From Oscillospiraceae bacterium (lineage in GTDB: Bacteria; Bacillota; Clostridia; Oscillospirales; Ruminococcaceae), in assembly GCA_015067025.1 (NCBI GenBank), contig SVNC01000015.1, positions 1 through 51,914 on the forward strand: DNA of 51,914 nucleotides, given 5' to 3'. Below, piece by piece: positions 17,515 to 27,214 of the stretch (its first letter is position 1; each line of letters starts with the position of its first letter). The position numbers and the translations under genes were made by a program. The notes under the pieces were generated by a model that made no database searches, had not been told where the DNA came from, and was given only the letters and a program-made list of their open reading frames with translations.

Positions 17515-18909
17515 TCACAGTTTTTCAGCAATTTCCATACATTTTTCTATTCTGATATGCCTTATGCGTACTTTTTTGCTCTTATTCCCTCTTAAATAAA
17601 GGCGTAAATCAGCAATTCCCTTTCTTCTTTGAAAAAGGTTTTGTCTTATCTGTATTTTCGGGCATTTTTTACACTCTACGACATATTTATATATTTTTAA
17701 ACATTTCGTATAACAAATCGTGATAGTCTCTCTGCTTATTTCTATATAACTGCACCGCCATTTGTTCATACCTAAGAATATCAGGAACAAAAATAAAAGC
17801 GGCGGTATAAAGGCAATATAAAAGGCATTTCCGAAAAGCCCGAGGCTTGCAAGTGCTGAACATAAAAGACAGGAGACAATATACGCCACGAACCACTTGG
17901 TTATATATGAACCTATGGCTTTTTTATCAGCGAAGAACTTTTTCTGCTCAGAAGCGTTATTCTTATATAGCTTTGATATCGCTTTGTTTGCAGTTGACCT
18001 GTCGGTAATAGGGATGATAAGAGAATTATCGTATTTTCCCTGTCCAAAGCCAGCTACACCTGCATACAAAGAGTAATATTTTTTGTACAATATACTATTT
18101 GTCGACAAAAAATACCCTGTATTTTCTTTTTTTCTGCTTATAAGGTAAAGGCTTTTTGTCAGTATTCCTCTTTTGATAAAGGTGAAATCGTCACTTTCGT
18201 AGAAATGCATATCCGAGACGGAAAGGGCTTCAAGCAAAAAAGAAATAAGTCTTACAGTAAGAAAGAAAAGTCCCATCACAATAAGAAAGGTGGGTATATC
18301 CCGAGCAAAGTCCGAAAGGGCTGAAATGTTCTCCTCGGCAAGATGTCTTACAGTCTTCCCCGTCACGATACCCGAAAAGGAAAGCAACGCCGATAAAATC
18401 AGAAAGCCGCCCTTACTGCTTGTAAAAATGAGTGAATATAAGTAGGGATTGAATTTATGCTTTGTGAGCTTTTTCTCGTCCATATTGCAAAGCTCTTTAA
18501 TTTTCTCGGCAGTTCTTTTAGTGCAGTACATTTTTATTATCGGTTTTTGTATCGGATTTTGGTACACTCTCAGTATAAAGCATCGGAATATTGCAGAAAA
18601 GGGATTTTGCCATAGTCTGATACAGCTTACGTTTTCAGGCGAAACACTAACTGTTTTTCTGAATATAACGCCTCTTTTATATATCATCTCCTTATCGGTT
18701 ACGGTAAGAGAGGTAAAAAGCCATCGGGACATGGCATAAAGAAAAAGCAAGGACAGTATAAAAATATCTGCTTCATAGCCTTTAAAGGCGTTATGATAGT
18801 CAAAGCCGAAGGCTAAAACAGCTCTTACAACAGGTAATAAAAGCACCCAGAAATATTTAGTAAGAGAAAAAAGCACGGTCAGAAAATGAGACTGGTGAAA
18901 GGTGTTCAT
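17515..18909 (-). CDS. bPH_2-domain membrane protein (YdbT-like)
   Basis: This 464-residue membrane protein has pairs of hydrophobic helices, each followed by a bacterial PH-like (bPH_2) module. The first is around residues 60-135 (LTVTDKEMIYKRGVIFRKT, PENVSCIRLWQNP, then an Arg-Val-Tyr strand). The second is around 220-285, and a third, weaker one is at the C-terminus (about 385-464). This layout matches YdbT/YdbS-type proteins, which are linked in Firmicutes to secretion or envelope stress but remain poorly defined. GGAG lies ten bases before the ATG. It is divergent from the ABC transporter operon. Confidence 0.75.
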   Translation of the reverse strand: MNTFHQSHFLTVLFSLTKYFWVLLLPVVRAVLAFGFDYHNAFKGYEADIFILSLLFLYAMSRWLFTSLTVTDKEMIYKRGVIFRKTVSVSPENVSCIRLWQNPFSAIFRCFILRVYQNPIQKPIIKMYCTKRTAEKIKELCNMDEKKLTKHKFNPYLYSLIFTSSKGGFLILSALLSFSGIVTGKTVRHLAEENISALSDFARDIPTFLIVMGLFFLTVRLISFLLEALSVSDMHFYESDDFTFIKRGILTKSLYLISRKKENTGYFLSTNSILYKKYYSLYAGVAGFGQGKYDNSLIIPITDRSTANKAISKLYKNNASEQKKFFADKKAIGSYITKWFVAYIVSCLLCSALASLGLFGNAFYIAFIPPLLFLFLIFLGMNKWRCSYIEISRETITICYTKCLKIYKYVVECKKCPKIQIRQNLFQRRKGIADLRLYLRGNKSKKVRIRHIRIEKCMEIAEKL

Positions 18910-18981
18910 AAGATGATCACTCCAGGTATAAAAAATCTATTAAAATCCTTTAAAAAAGTTGTAATTATGGCACAAATTTTC

Positions 18982-19010
18982 TTGCAATGATGAGCAAAAA
19001 ATGATATACT
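18982..19010 (+). promoter_or_regulatory. Promoter for the ABC transporter operon
   Basis: TTGCAA (18982-18987), 17 bases, TATACT (19005-19010). A GGCACA/TGTGCC inverted pair (18969-18974 and 19041-19046) brackets it and might be regulatory. Confidence 0.7.
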
Positions 19011-19114
19011 ATATTATGTGAAATTGTAATATGAGAATTATGTGCCAAAAAAAGAGAAATATGTAACGGCATATGCAAGCTGACAGTAAAATCAGCAGTA
19101 TGGAGTAATGTGTA

Positions 19115-19816
19115 ATGAGCTTTATAACGTTAAACGAGATAACAAAGCAGTATCACATGGGTGATATAACCATCAATGCAAACGACAAGGTAAGCTTTGA
19201 AATTGAAAAGGGCGAATTTGCAATAGTCGTAGGCCCTTCAGGTAGCGGAAAGACCACCGTGCTTAATATTTTAGGCGGTATGGATACGGCTACCTCGGGA
19301 GATTTTTTTGTTGACGGCACGAGAATAAGTGCATATAACCGCAGGGAGCTTATATCCTACAGAAGATATGATATAGGCTTTATATTCCAGTTCTACAACC
19401 TTATCCCGAACCTTACCGCAAAGGAAAACATTGAGCTTTCTACCCAGACGGTAAAGGATTTTATTCCTGCTGAGGTAATACTCGAAAAGGTCGGATTAAG
19501 GGAAAGAATGAACAATTTCCCCGCTCAGCTTTCAGGCGGTGAGCAGCAGAGAGTAGCTATTGCAAGAGCACTTGCAAAAAAGCCGAAACTGCTCCTTTGC
19601 GATGAACCTACGGGTGCACTCGACTACAACACGGGTAAAATGATACTTAAGCTTTTACAGGACACCTGCAGAGAAGAAAAGATGACGGTAATACTCGTTA
19701 CCCATAACTCTGCAATCTGTCCTATGGCTGACAGAGTAATAAAAATGAAAAGCAGTAAGGTGCGAGATATAATCGTAAATGAAAATCCCACTCCTGTCGA
19801 AGAGATAGAATGGTAA
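19115..19816 (+). CDS. ABC transporter ATP-binding protein (MacB/LolD type)
   Basis: The 233-residue ATPase has Walker [10 protein letters not shown] (about residues 40-48), the Q-loop [13 protein letters not shown], the signature [15 protein letters not shown], Walker [13 protein letters not shown] and the H-loop VTHN. The wording FQFYNLIP and EPTGALD is typical of the MacB/LolD/FtsE-like branch that pairs with FtsX-type permeases. The permease gene starts 13 bases downstream, so they form one complex. These systems usually work as mechanotransmitters or export peptides and lipids rather than classical transporters. Confidence 0.92.
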   Translation: MSFITLNEITKQYHMGDITINANDKVSFEIEKGEFAIVVGPSGSGKTTVLNILGGMDTATSGDFFVDGTRISAYNRRELISYRRYDIGFIFQFYNLIPNLTAKENIELSTQTVKDFIPAEVILEKVGLRERMNNFPAQLSGGEQQRVAIARALAKKPKLLLCDEPTGALDYNTGKMILKLLQDTCREEKMTVILVTHNSAICPMADRVIKMKSSKVRDIIVNENPTPVEEIEW

Positions 19817-19829
19817 GGGGATACTGCTT

Positions 19830-22800
19830 ATGAAAAATACAATGCTGAAAAATGCTTTTTCGGAAATCAAAAAGACGAAAAACAGATTTTTCTCCATCTT
19901 CGGTATTATCGCAATAGGTACGGGATTTTTCGCAGGTCTGCTTGCCAGCGCTCCCGATATGAAAAAGACCGCTGACACTTATTATGATGAAACAAATCTG
20001 ATGGATTTCAGACTGGTTTCCACCTATGGCTTCAGCGACAGCGATATAGAGGAACTGCAGAAAATAGACGGACTGAATATTTATCCCGGATATTTTACCG
20101 ACGCTTTTATCGGGTCGGATGGTTCTGATAAGGTGGCAAGAGTATATTCTCTTGATGAAATGGGCGAAAACAACGAGCATAGCTCCCTTTGGCTTACCGA
20201 AGGCAGAATGCCCGAAAAGGAAAATGAATGTGTACTTGATGCAGGTAAGTTAGTTTCGGGCTACAAGATAGGTGACAAGATCACACTCAGCGGGGACGCT
20301 TCTGCCGATATAAATGATACCCTCGAAATAACCGAATATGAGATCGTCGGCAGATTTGATACGCCGATGTTTATCTCCGATACCGAAAGAGGCAATACCA
20401 CTATTGGTACAGGCACTGTAAATATGCTTATATATATTCCTGAGGAGAACTTCAAAACGGAAGTATACACTCAGGTCTTTGTAACCTGTGATGACCTTAG
20501 AGAAATGGACAGTTATTCTGAAGAGTACGAGGGTCTACGTGACAATATCACCGATAAGCTTAAAGGTACCGCTAAAGTAAGAGAAGATGAGCGTCTCCGG
20601 GAAATAAAGCAGGAGGCAAAGGATAAGATCGCTGAGGCGAGAGCAGAGCTTGCAAAGGAAAAGGCTAAAATCTATGCTGAAATTGCCGATAACGAAAAGA
20701 AGCTTGCCGAAGCAAAAAAAGAAATAGATGACGGTGAAAAACAGCTTGCCGATGGTGCTGTAACTTTAAAGGACAGCAAGGCGGAGCTTGACGATGCAAA
20801 AATTCAGCTTGATGATGCAAAGACTCAGCTTGAAGAAGCCGAAAAGGAAATAAAAGACGGCAAGGCTCAGCTTGATGAAGGAAAAAAGGAACTTGACGAC
20901 GCAAAGAAAGAACTCGATAAAGGCAAAGCCGAGCTTGAAAAGCAGGAACCTGCTATAACCGAAGGCAAAGCAGAGCTTGACAAGGCAAAAACTCAGCTTG
21001 ATGAAGCAAAAGTTCAGCTTGACGAAGGTAAGGCTCAGCTTGATGAAACAAAGCCGATGATTGATTTTTTCGGCAGTATTGTTGAAACTATAGAAGGCAG
21101 TGCAATAAATACCGACGCACTTACAAAGCTTATTGATTCTGCCGAAAAGGCAGGAATTATTGATAAAGAAACTGCGGATGAATTACGCCCCTTATTCGAC
21201 GGCACAAAGACTGTGGCAGAAATCAGAAAGTTATATGACGATGCATTAAAACAGTACAACGACGGTCTTGCTCAGTATGAGGATGGTAAAAAGCAGTACG
21301 AAGAGGGATATGCAAAGTACGAAGAGGGACTTGCAGAGTATAACGAAGGCTTAAAGCTTTATGAAGATGGCAAGAAGCAGATAGAAGACGGCTATGACGC
21401 TTACTATGACGGGCTTTTCCAGTATTACGACGGTTTATCCCAGTATTATATGGGCTACAGCGAATATAAGGAAGGCGTAGCACTTTACGAAAAGAATTAT
21501 CTTCTTTATGAACAGGGACTTGCTCAGTACGAGGAAGGTCTCAAGGAGTTTGAAAAAAACCGTGAGCTTTTTGAAGAGGGTAAAAAGGAATATGAAGACG
21601 GTGTAAAGGCACTCGAGGACGGCAAAAAGGAAGCAGATGAAAAATTTGCCGAGGCAGAAGAAGAGATAGATAAAAACGAAAAGGAAATAGACGAGCTGAG
21701 CGAAATCGAATGGTACGTCTTTACCCGTGATGATAACCCGGGTTATTCCGAATACGGAGAAAACGCTCTGCGTATAAGCTATATTGCAGTAGTGTTCCCC
21801 TTATTCTTTGTTATGATAGCGGCACTTGTCTGCCTTACCACAATGACAAGAATGGTAGACGAACAGCGTACCCAGATAGGTACACTCAAAGCTTTAGGCT
21901 ACAGTAATACTTCAATTATGATGAAGTATATTATTTATGCTTCTATTGCCGCTTTTGCAGGTGCTCTTCTCGGTACACTGGTGGGACTTAAGCTTTTCCC
22001 CGGTGTAATCATCATAGCTTACGGTATGATGTATAAGCTCCATGCTTTAGTTATGCCCTATGATATTATGCTTATGGGTATCGTTATCTTAGCGTCTATC
22101 CTGCTTGTACTGATAACGGTATATTTTGCTTGCACAGCAATACTGAGAGAACAACCCTCAGAGCTTATGCGACCCAAAGCACCGAAGGTCGGTAAGAAAA
22201 TTCTTATCGAAAGAATAGGTATCATCTGGAAGCATCTCTCCTTCAGCCAGAAGGTTACTATGAGAAACCTTTTCAGGTATAAACGCCGTATGTTTATGAC
22301 GGTTGTGGGTATAGCAGGTTGTACTGCTCTTGTACTGACAGGCTTTGGTATCTACGACAGTGTAAGCGATATCCTTAATAAGCAGTTTGATGAAATAAGC
22401 CTTCATACGGGTATTGCAGTATATTCCGACGACGGCGAAGAAAAGGCAGATACAGAATCTATAATACAGCTTTTAGAGGATAACGACCTTGATACAGTAG
22501 ACGTCTATATGAAGACGCTTAACGTAAAAGCAAACGGTAAATCTGCAGATACCACCATTTTTGCCGTAAAGGATAACGAAGATCTTGCTAAATGCGTAAA
22601 CGTAAAGGACCGTATCACAGGCGAAAAATACAGTCTTACAAATGATGGTATCATTATAAACGAAAAGCTCGCAACCCTTCTCGGTAACATTAAAAAGGGT
22701 GAAGAGATAACGGTATATATCACTGAAACCGAAACTGTGCAAATGACAGTATCCGATATCTGCGAAAACTATGCAGGACATTATCTTTATATAACAGAAG

Positions 22801-23390
22801 AATATTACAGCGAAGTTGTAGAAGAAAGCGTGCCTTATAACTCGGTATACTTTATAACTGAAGACGGTGCTGAGCTTTCCGAAAAGGAAAGAGATAATCT
22901 TGCTGCAAAACTTATGAAGATAGACGGTATGATGGCGGTAAGCTATAAGAGAGCTACAGCAGGAACATTTACGAAAATGCTTGAATCCTTACTCTTTGTA
23001 ATAATTCTGCTTATTGTCAGTGCAGGTGCTCTTGCCTTTATCGTTTTATATAATCTCACAAATATCAATATAAACGAGCGTATAAGAGAAATAGCTACCC
23101 TTAAGGTACTGGGCTTTTACGATAAGGAAACGTCAGTTTACGTTTTCCGTGAGATAATGCTGCTGACGTTACTCGGTTCAGGTGCAGGACTATTGCTTGG
23201 CAGAGTTTTACTTGACTTTGTAGTAAAGACCATCGAAATTGATATGGTTATGTTCGGCAGAGAGGTGCATATGTTCAGCTTTTTCATTTCAGTAGCGATC
23301 ACCCTTGTGTTTGCGGTAATCGTTATGCTGGTAATGCACAAGCATCTTAAAAATATCGACATGGTTGAGGCTCTTAAGAGCGTCGAATAA
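19830..23390 (+). CDS. Giant FtsX-type ABC permease with extracellular heptad coiled-coil hairpin
   Basis: The 1186-residue permease has an N-terminal helix (about residues 18-40) and a large extracellular part. Three helices follow at about 650-780 with FtsX features (RMVDEQRTQIGTLKALGY), then another helix near 820, a second extracellular domain, and three C-terminal helices (RIREIATLKVLGFY). Residues about 250-405 are Lys/Glu-rich heptads with Leu at one position. Residues 476-601 are 18 unbroken heptads of form Tyr-x-x-Gly-x-x-x. The two arms are joined by a non-coil segment (about 406-475), so they probably fold as a long antiparallel hairpin. AAGGGG lies before the ATG. It must pair with the ATPase upstream. 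Substrate or partner is unknown; activation of a wall hydrolase, as in FtsEX, is one possibility. Confidence 0.88.
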   Translation: MKNTMLKNAFSEIKKTKNRFFSIFGIIAIGTGFFAGLLASAPDMKKTADTYYDETNLMDFRLVSTYGFSDSDIEELQKIDGLNIYPGYFTDAFIGSDGSDKVARVYSLDEMGENNEHSSLWLTEGRMPEKENECVLDAGKLVSGYKIGDKITLSGDASADINDTLEITEYEIVGRFDTPMFISDTERGNTTIGTGTVNMLIYIPEENFKTEVYTQVFVTCDDLREMDSYSEEYEGLRDNITDKLKGTAKVREDERLREIKQEAKDKIAEARAELAKEKAKIYAEIADNEKKLAEAKKEIDDGEKQLADGAVTLKDSKAELDDAKIQLDDAKTQLEEAEKEIKDGKAQLDEGKKELDDAKKELDKGKAELEKQEPAITEGKAELDKAKTQLDEAKVQLDEGKAQLDETKPMIDFFGSIVETIEGSAINTDALTKLIDSAEKAGIIDKETADELRPLFDGTKTVAEIRKLYDDALKQYNDGLAQYEDGKKQYEEGYAKYEEGLAEYNEGLKLYEDGKKQIEDGYDAYYDGLFQYYDGLSQYYMGYSEYKEGVALYEKNYLLYEQGLAQYEEGLKEFEKNRELFEEGKKEYEDGVKALEDGKKEADEKFAEAEEEIDKNEKEIDELSEIEWYVFTRDDNPGYSEYGENALRISYIAVVFPLFFVMIAALVCLTTMTRMVDEQRTQIGTLKALGYSNTSIMMKYIIYASIAAFAGALLGTLVGLKLFPGVIIIAYGMMYKLHALVMPYDIMLMGIVILASILLVLITVYFACTAILREQPSELMRPKAPKVGKKILIERIGIIWKHLSFSQKVTMRNLFRYKRRMFMTVVGIAGCTALVLTGFGIYDSVSDILNKQFDEISLHTGIAVYSDDGEEKADTESIIQLLEDNDLDTVDVYMKTLNVKANGKSADTTIFAVKDNEDLAKCVNVKDRITGEKYSLTNDGIIINEKLATLLGNIKKGEEITVYITETETVQMTVSDICENYAGHYLYITEEYYSEVVEESVPYNSVYFITEDGAELSEKERDNLAAKLMKIDGMMAVSYKRATAGTFTKMLESLLFVIILLIVSAGALAFIVLYNLTNININERIREIATLKVLGFYDKETSVYVFREIMLLTLLGSGAGLLLGRVLLDFVVKTIEIDMVMFGREVHMFSFFISVAITLVFAVIVMLVMHKHLKNIDMVEALKSVE

Positions 23391-23430
23391 AATAAAAGGA
23401 AATTCCCTTTAATGAAAGGAATGGTGTCTG

Positions 23431-26400
23431 ATGAAGATAGGTCAGGCTTTAATGCTTGCCGCATCGGCCGCTGCCGCTGTGGGTGCGGCAGTATATGCCA
23501 AAAAGAAAATTAATAATAACGATCAGGGAAACGGGAAAACGGATAAGGGTTTCCAGTGGAAAACTCTGCCCGATGATACGGTCAATCTCACAAGAACCAA
23601 AAAAGCAGTCCCCGAAAAAATCATAATAACAACAGAAAGTGTAAAGGACGCTGAAACAATTACTCCCAAAAATCAGAAGGATACAGTTGTATCACAGCTT
23701 GCCAAGGATATTGAGCAGGTTATGGACGAAGGCGTTTCTGAAAGCGGTAAAGAAGCAAAGACAGCTGAAACACCTGCTGAAGAAATTGCAATAACAAAAG
23801 CCCCTGATGAAAAGGCGGAAGTTGTAAAGCCCGCACCTCAGAAAAAGGTAAAGCAGAAAAAATATTATGCTCCCGTATCTTTTACCTTTACTGAAGAGGA
23901 GGAAGAAGCACCCGTTTCCTTTGAAAACGTTATGGAACATTTTAAGGAAGTGGAGCTTACCGACAGCGAGAAAGCAGAGGCTGCCCCGACTACAGATTAT
24001 TCTGAAATGGAAGAGGAAGAAAAGACTATATTTGAAAGCTTCCTTGACGAACCTGTACCTGCAGAAGAAAAGGCAGAAGTCGTTGAAGTAGATGCGATTG
24101 ACGAAGATGCAGGCATTCAAGATGAAAACGAAGAGCAGGCATTCGAGGACTTTGCAGAGGAGATTGCCGCTGTAACGCCTTCTCCTGTTCCACTCGTTGT
24201 AAACGCAGTGACAGCTATCCCCGCAAATGAAGCAGAGCATATTACATCAGACGCCGTACAGATACCCTCATTATCAGCCGATGATGCCGACGAGGTACCC
24301 ACACCCCAGTCAGTAGAAGAAATTGCTGAAATACCCACAATAGAAGCAAGCGAGGAAGTTACTGAAGCTCCCGCAGCCCCCGAAGTTGCTGAAGAACCTG
24401 TAATAGAAGAGGTTGCTGAAGCATCTGTAGTTGAAGAAGTTGCTGAAGAACCCGTAATAGAAGAGGTTACAGAAGAACCTATAGTTGAAGAAGTTGCTGA
24501 AGCACCCGTAATTGAAGAGGTTACAGAAGAACCTGTTGTAGAAGAGGTTGCTGAAGAACCTGTAATAGAAGAGGTTGCTGAAGAACCTGTAATAGAAGAG
24601 GTTGCTGAAGCGCCTGTTGTAGAAGATGTTGCTGAAGAGCCTGTAGTAGAAGAGGTTGCTGAAGAACCTGTAGTAGACGAGGTTGCTGAAGAACCTGTAA
24701 TAGAAGAGGTTGCTGAAGCTCCTGTTGTAGAAGATGTTGCTGAAGCTCCTGTTGTAGAAGATGTTGCTGAAGAGCCTGTAGTAGAAGAGGTTGCTGAAGA
24801 GCCTGTAGTAGAAGAGGTTGCTGAAGCATCTGTAGTTGAAGAGGTTTCTGAAGCATCTGTAGTTGAAGAAGCTGCTGAAGAGCCTGTAGTAGAAGAGGTT
24901 GCTGAAGCTCCTGTTGTTGAAGAGGTTGCTGAAGAGCCTGTAGTAGAAGAGGTTGCTGAAGCGCCCGTAATTGAAGAAGTTGCTGAAGCTCCTGTTGTTG
25001 AAGAGGTTTCTGAAGCATCTGTAGTTGAAGAAGCTGCTGAAGAGCCTGTAGTAGAAGAGGTTGCTGAAGAACCTATAGTTGAAGAAGCTGCTGAAGCTCC
25101 CGTAGTAGAAGAGGTTGCTGAAGAACCTGTTGTAGAAGATGTTGCTGAAGAACCTGTAGTTGAAGAAGTCGCTGAAGAGCCTGTAGTAGAAGAGGTTGCT
25201 GAAGCTCCTGTAGTAGAAGCAGTTGCTGAAGAACCTGCGGTTGAAGCTGAAGAAGTAATTGAATCACTTACAAGCGAAGAAGCCCCTGTTGCAGAAGAAA
25301 TAATTTCATCGCTTTCAAGCGTAGAATCTACTGTAATAGAAGAAATTATTGAAACACCCGTTGTTGAAAAAACCGTTGAAACTCCTGTAATATCAGAAAT
25401 TACAGAAGCACCCGTAGCAGAAGATAACGACGAAATACTTGGCGGTTTTGCAGAAGAAATAGAACAGACGGTATACGAAGAACCCGTAAAGCAGGAAGAT
25501 GAAGCCTTTTTCTTTACACCTGCACCTTCAGTAGAAGAGGTTGCTGAAGAATCCGTAGTAGAAGAGGTTGCTGAAGAGCCTGTAGTAGAAGAAGTTACAG
25601 AAGCTCCTGTTGTAGAAGAAGTTGCTGAAGAACCTGTGCCCGCTTCTGTTATGGAGGAGATAGGAATAGCTCTCCCTGATATTGAAGATGAGACTGAGCA
25701 CGCACCCATCAATATGGATGCAATGAAGGTTGCAATGATCAACGCCGACTTCGGCGATCTGCTTACAGATATTGCGGTAGCTCCCGACGCACCTAAGCGT
25801 ACAATGGACTTCTTCGATAACCCCGAAGAAGACGAACTTAATACAACAGTATCTGATGATGAAGTATCAATGGAAGATCTGTTTGGTGATCTGCTTGCAG
25901 AAAATGATACAAAGAGCGAATCCGCTATGCCGAGTCCCAGCGAAGTGTTCTCAATGTTTGATACAGGCAATGCAGATGAGGATGACTTTGACAATTACAA
26001 GGATGAAAAGATAGAAAAGGAACAGGAGAAGATAAAGACCTCCGATACAAGACGTGCAATTGCTCAGGATATTGCTGATAATATCGAGCTTTTTGCTCAG
26101 CTTTTAGAACCACTTAACGCTATTAAGGAAAACAAGGTAAGAGTAAAGAGCGGTATCATCTTTGACTGGGAAATGCGTATCCAGTCCCTTTTAGGAGATC
26201 CTCCGATAAAGAGCTACTGGCGTAACAATTTCAATAACTACGAGATATGGACAGATGAAAAGCATATGGAAAAGGCAGACGAGCTTTTATCAATGCTCCA
26301 GCTTGTAGGAATTGTAAGAGATAACGTCAAGGAAGTTGTAATTGACCGTGAAACTCTTGAATTCTATTCTGCTCAGAGCGAGCATATGAACAACGACTTC

Positions 26401-26817
26401 AACATTGGCGAAACCGCAGTTGTAGTCCGTCCCTGCTGGAAGATAAACGGCAGACCTGCAAGAAAGGGCGAAATTGCCAAGAAAGCTCCCTTTGCTGATT
26501 TCGGCAGCAAGAACGTTTCTCCTTTAGAGCAGATGTTAAGAGCCAACAAATGCGAAGACGGCGACGTTAATATCCCCGTTTCAGAGGATAACTTCTGCTC
26601 CTTTGATCGTGACATTCCTTACATAAAGCACGCTATCGCAAGCGGTGTATGTAAGTGTGCGGTAAGAAGAATGGAAGGCGGCACAGCACTTGCTTTCTTC
26701 TATGAAGTTGTAAGCGACGGCGACAGCGAACATTACGATGCTTGCACCTTAAGATTTGAAGCGACCATCGACAAGAACTGCAAGATAGTAGGCAGATTCA
26801 GAGGCGAAAAGGTATAA
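23431..26817 (+). CDS. Membrane-anchored acidic repeat protein of unknown function
   Basis: No family is recognised. The 1128-residue protein starts with one hydrophobic segment (residues 1-22) followed by KKK, which by the positive-inside rule puts the rest in the cytoplasm. A long acidic low-complexity region follows. It includes 32 tandem copies of a nine-residue unit, consensus EVAEEPVVE (residues 318-605), and four more copies near 703-738. A folded-looking C-terminal domain spans about 870-1128 and contains Trp, Cys and well-spaced secondary structure. AAAGGA lies ten bases before the ATG. It starts 40 bases after the FtsX permease and is probably in the same operon, ending at a strong terminator. 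It may be a scaffold or envelope organiser. Confidence 0.75.
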   Translation: MKIGQALMLAASAAAAVGAAVYAKKKINNNDQGNGKTDKGFQWKTLPDDTVNLTRTKKAVPEKIIITTESVKDAETITPKNQKDTVVSQLAKDIEQVMDEGVSESGKEAKTAETPAEEIAITKAPDEKAEVVKPAPQKKVKQKKYYAPVSFTFTEEEEEAPVSFENVMEHFKEVELTDSEKAEAAPTTDYSEMEEEEKTIFESFLDEPVPAEEKAEVVEVDAIDEDAGIQDENEEQAFEDFAEEIAAVTPSPVPLVVNAVTAIPANEAEHITSDAVQIPSLSADDADEVPTPQSVEEIAEIPTIEASEEVTEAPAAPEVAEEPVIEEVAEASVVEEVAEEPVIEEVTEEPIVEEVAEAPVIEEVTEEPVVEEVAEEPVIEEVAEEPVIEEVAEAPVVEDVAEEPVVEEVAEEPVVDEVAEEPVIEEVAEAPVVEDVAEAPVVEDVAEEPVVEEVAEEPVVEEVAEASVVEEVSEASVVEEAAEEPVVEEVAEAPVVEEVAEEPVVEEVAEAPVIEEVAEAPVVEEVSEASVVEEAAEEPVVEEVAEEPIVEEAAEAPVVEEVAEEPVVEDVAEEPVVEEVAEEPVVEEVAEAPVVEAVAEEPAVEAEEVIESLTSEEAPVAEEIISSLSSVESTVIEEIIETPVVEKTVETPVISEITEAPVAEDNDEILGGFAEEIEQTVYEEPVKQEDEAFFFTPAPSVEEVAEESVVEEVAEEPVVEEVTEAPVVEEVAEEPVPASVMEEIGIALPDIEDETEHAPINMDAMKVAMINADFGDLLTDIAVAPDAPKRTMDFFDNPEEDELNTTVSDDEVSMEDLFGDLLAENDTKSESAMPSPSEVFSMFDTGNADEDDFDNYKDEKIEKEQEKIKTSDTRRAIAQDIADNIELFAQLLEPLNAIKENKVRVKSGIIFDWEMRIQSLLGDPPIKSYWRNNFNNYEIWTDEKHMEKADELLSMLQLVGIVRDNVKEVVIDRETLEFYSAQSEHMNNDFNIGETAVVVRPCWKINGRPARKGEIAKKAPFADFGSKNVSPLEQMLRANKCEDGDVNIPVSEDNFCSFDRDIPYIKHAIASGVCKCAVRRMEGGTALAFFYEVVSDGDSEHYDACTLRFEATIDKNCKIVGRFRGEKV
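24382..25245 (+). repeat. 27-bp coding minisatellite, 32 units
   Basis: Units of nine codons (consensus EVAEEPVVE) repeat 32 times without a break in frame. DNA copies differ mainly at third positions and by EAP/EEP/EAS variants. Some higher-order duplication is visible, for example the pair EVSEASVVE-EAAEEPVVE occurs twice. A further four units are at 25537-25644. Direct repetition of this kind is prone to copy-number change. Confidence 0.92.
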
Positions 26818-26827
26818 TAAATAATTG

Positions 26828-26850
26828 AACGGGCTACTTGTAGCCCGTTT
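26828..26850 (+). terminator. Terminator of the ABC operon
   Basis: AACGGGCTA and TAGCCCGTT form a stem with a four-base loop, followed by six T, 11 bases past the stop of the repeat protein. Confidence 0.88.
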
Positions 26851-26865
26851 TTTCTGTATCAATAA

Positions 26866-27138
26866 CTATACTCCTGAATGTGTTCCTTTTGCTCCGTAGG
26901 TGCTGTCATCTTCATTTATTATAGGTGTCGCCTTAGGATATAATTTGTGATATGCTTCTTCTGTATCGGCCTCGCACTCATTAGGAACAAGTCCCGTATA
27001 ATCAGTATCGCTCTGAGCGTGACAGAAATTATTAAGGATGATATCCTCCATCTGAGATTTTTCTTCCTTATTATGAGGTACATCCTTTTTCATAAGCTCG
27101 GATTGTTTTTTATATTCGTTTTGATTTTTCTTACTCAT
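26866..27138 (-). CDS. Small hypothetical protein
   Basis: The 90-residue protein is soluble, charged and Lys-rich at the N-terminus, with a middle Asn/Asp/Glu-rich part and a Ser/Thr/Gly tail. I recognise no family. It is supported as real by AAAGGAG seven bases before the ATG and a good promoter whose -10 sits just upstream, giving a very short leader. It stands alone between the ABC operon and a repeat-rich gap. Confidence 0.6.
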   Translation of the reverse strand: MSKKNQNEYKKQSELMKKDVPHNKEEKSQMEDIILNNFCHAQSDTDYTGLVPNECEADTEEAYHKLYPKATPIINEDDSTYGAKGTHSGV

Positions 27139-27159
27139 AGTAAAACTCCTTTCAGGATT

Positions 27160-27188
27160 ATTATAAGCAGATGAATTAGAAAAATCAA
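27160..27188 (-). promoter_or_regulatory. Promoter for the small hypothetical gene
   Basis: On the minus strand TTGATT (27183-27188), 17 bases, TATAAT (27160-27165), only 22 bases before the start codon. Confidence 0.6.
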
Positions 27189-27214
27189 AACACTTTTTAA
27201 ATGTTTTTATTTGA

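Noticed and set aside
24382-25245. CRISPR-like array
   Set aside because: The 27-bp units are contiguous with no spacers, keep a protein frame, and vary at third codon positions, so this is a coding minisatellite.
24117-25994. A 625-codon open frame on the minus strand across the repeat protein gene
   Set aside because: It is the reverse reading of the 27-bp repeats (Ser/Thr/Ala monotony), has no ribosome site at its start and overlaps a better-supported gene.
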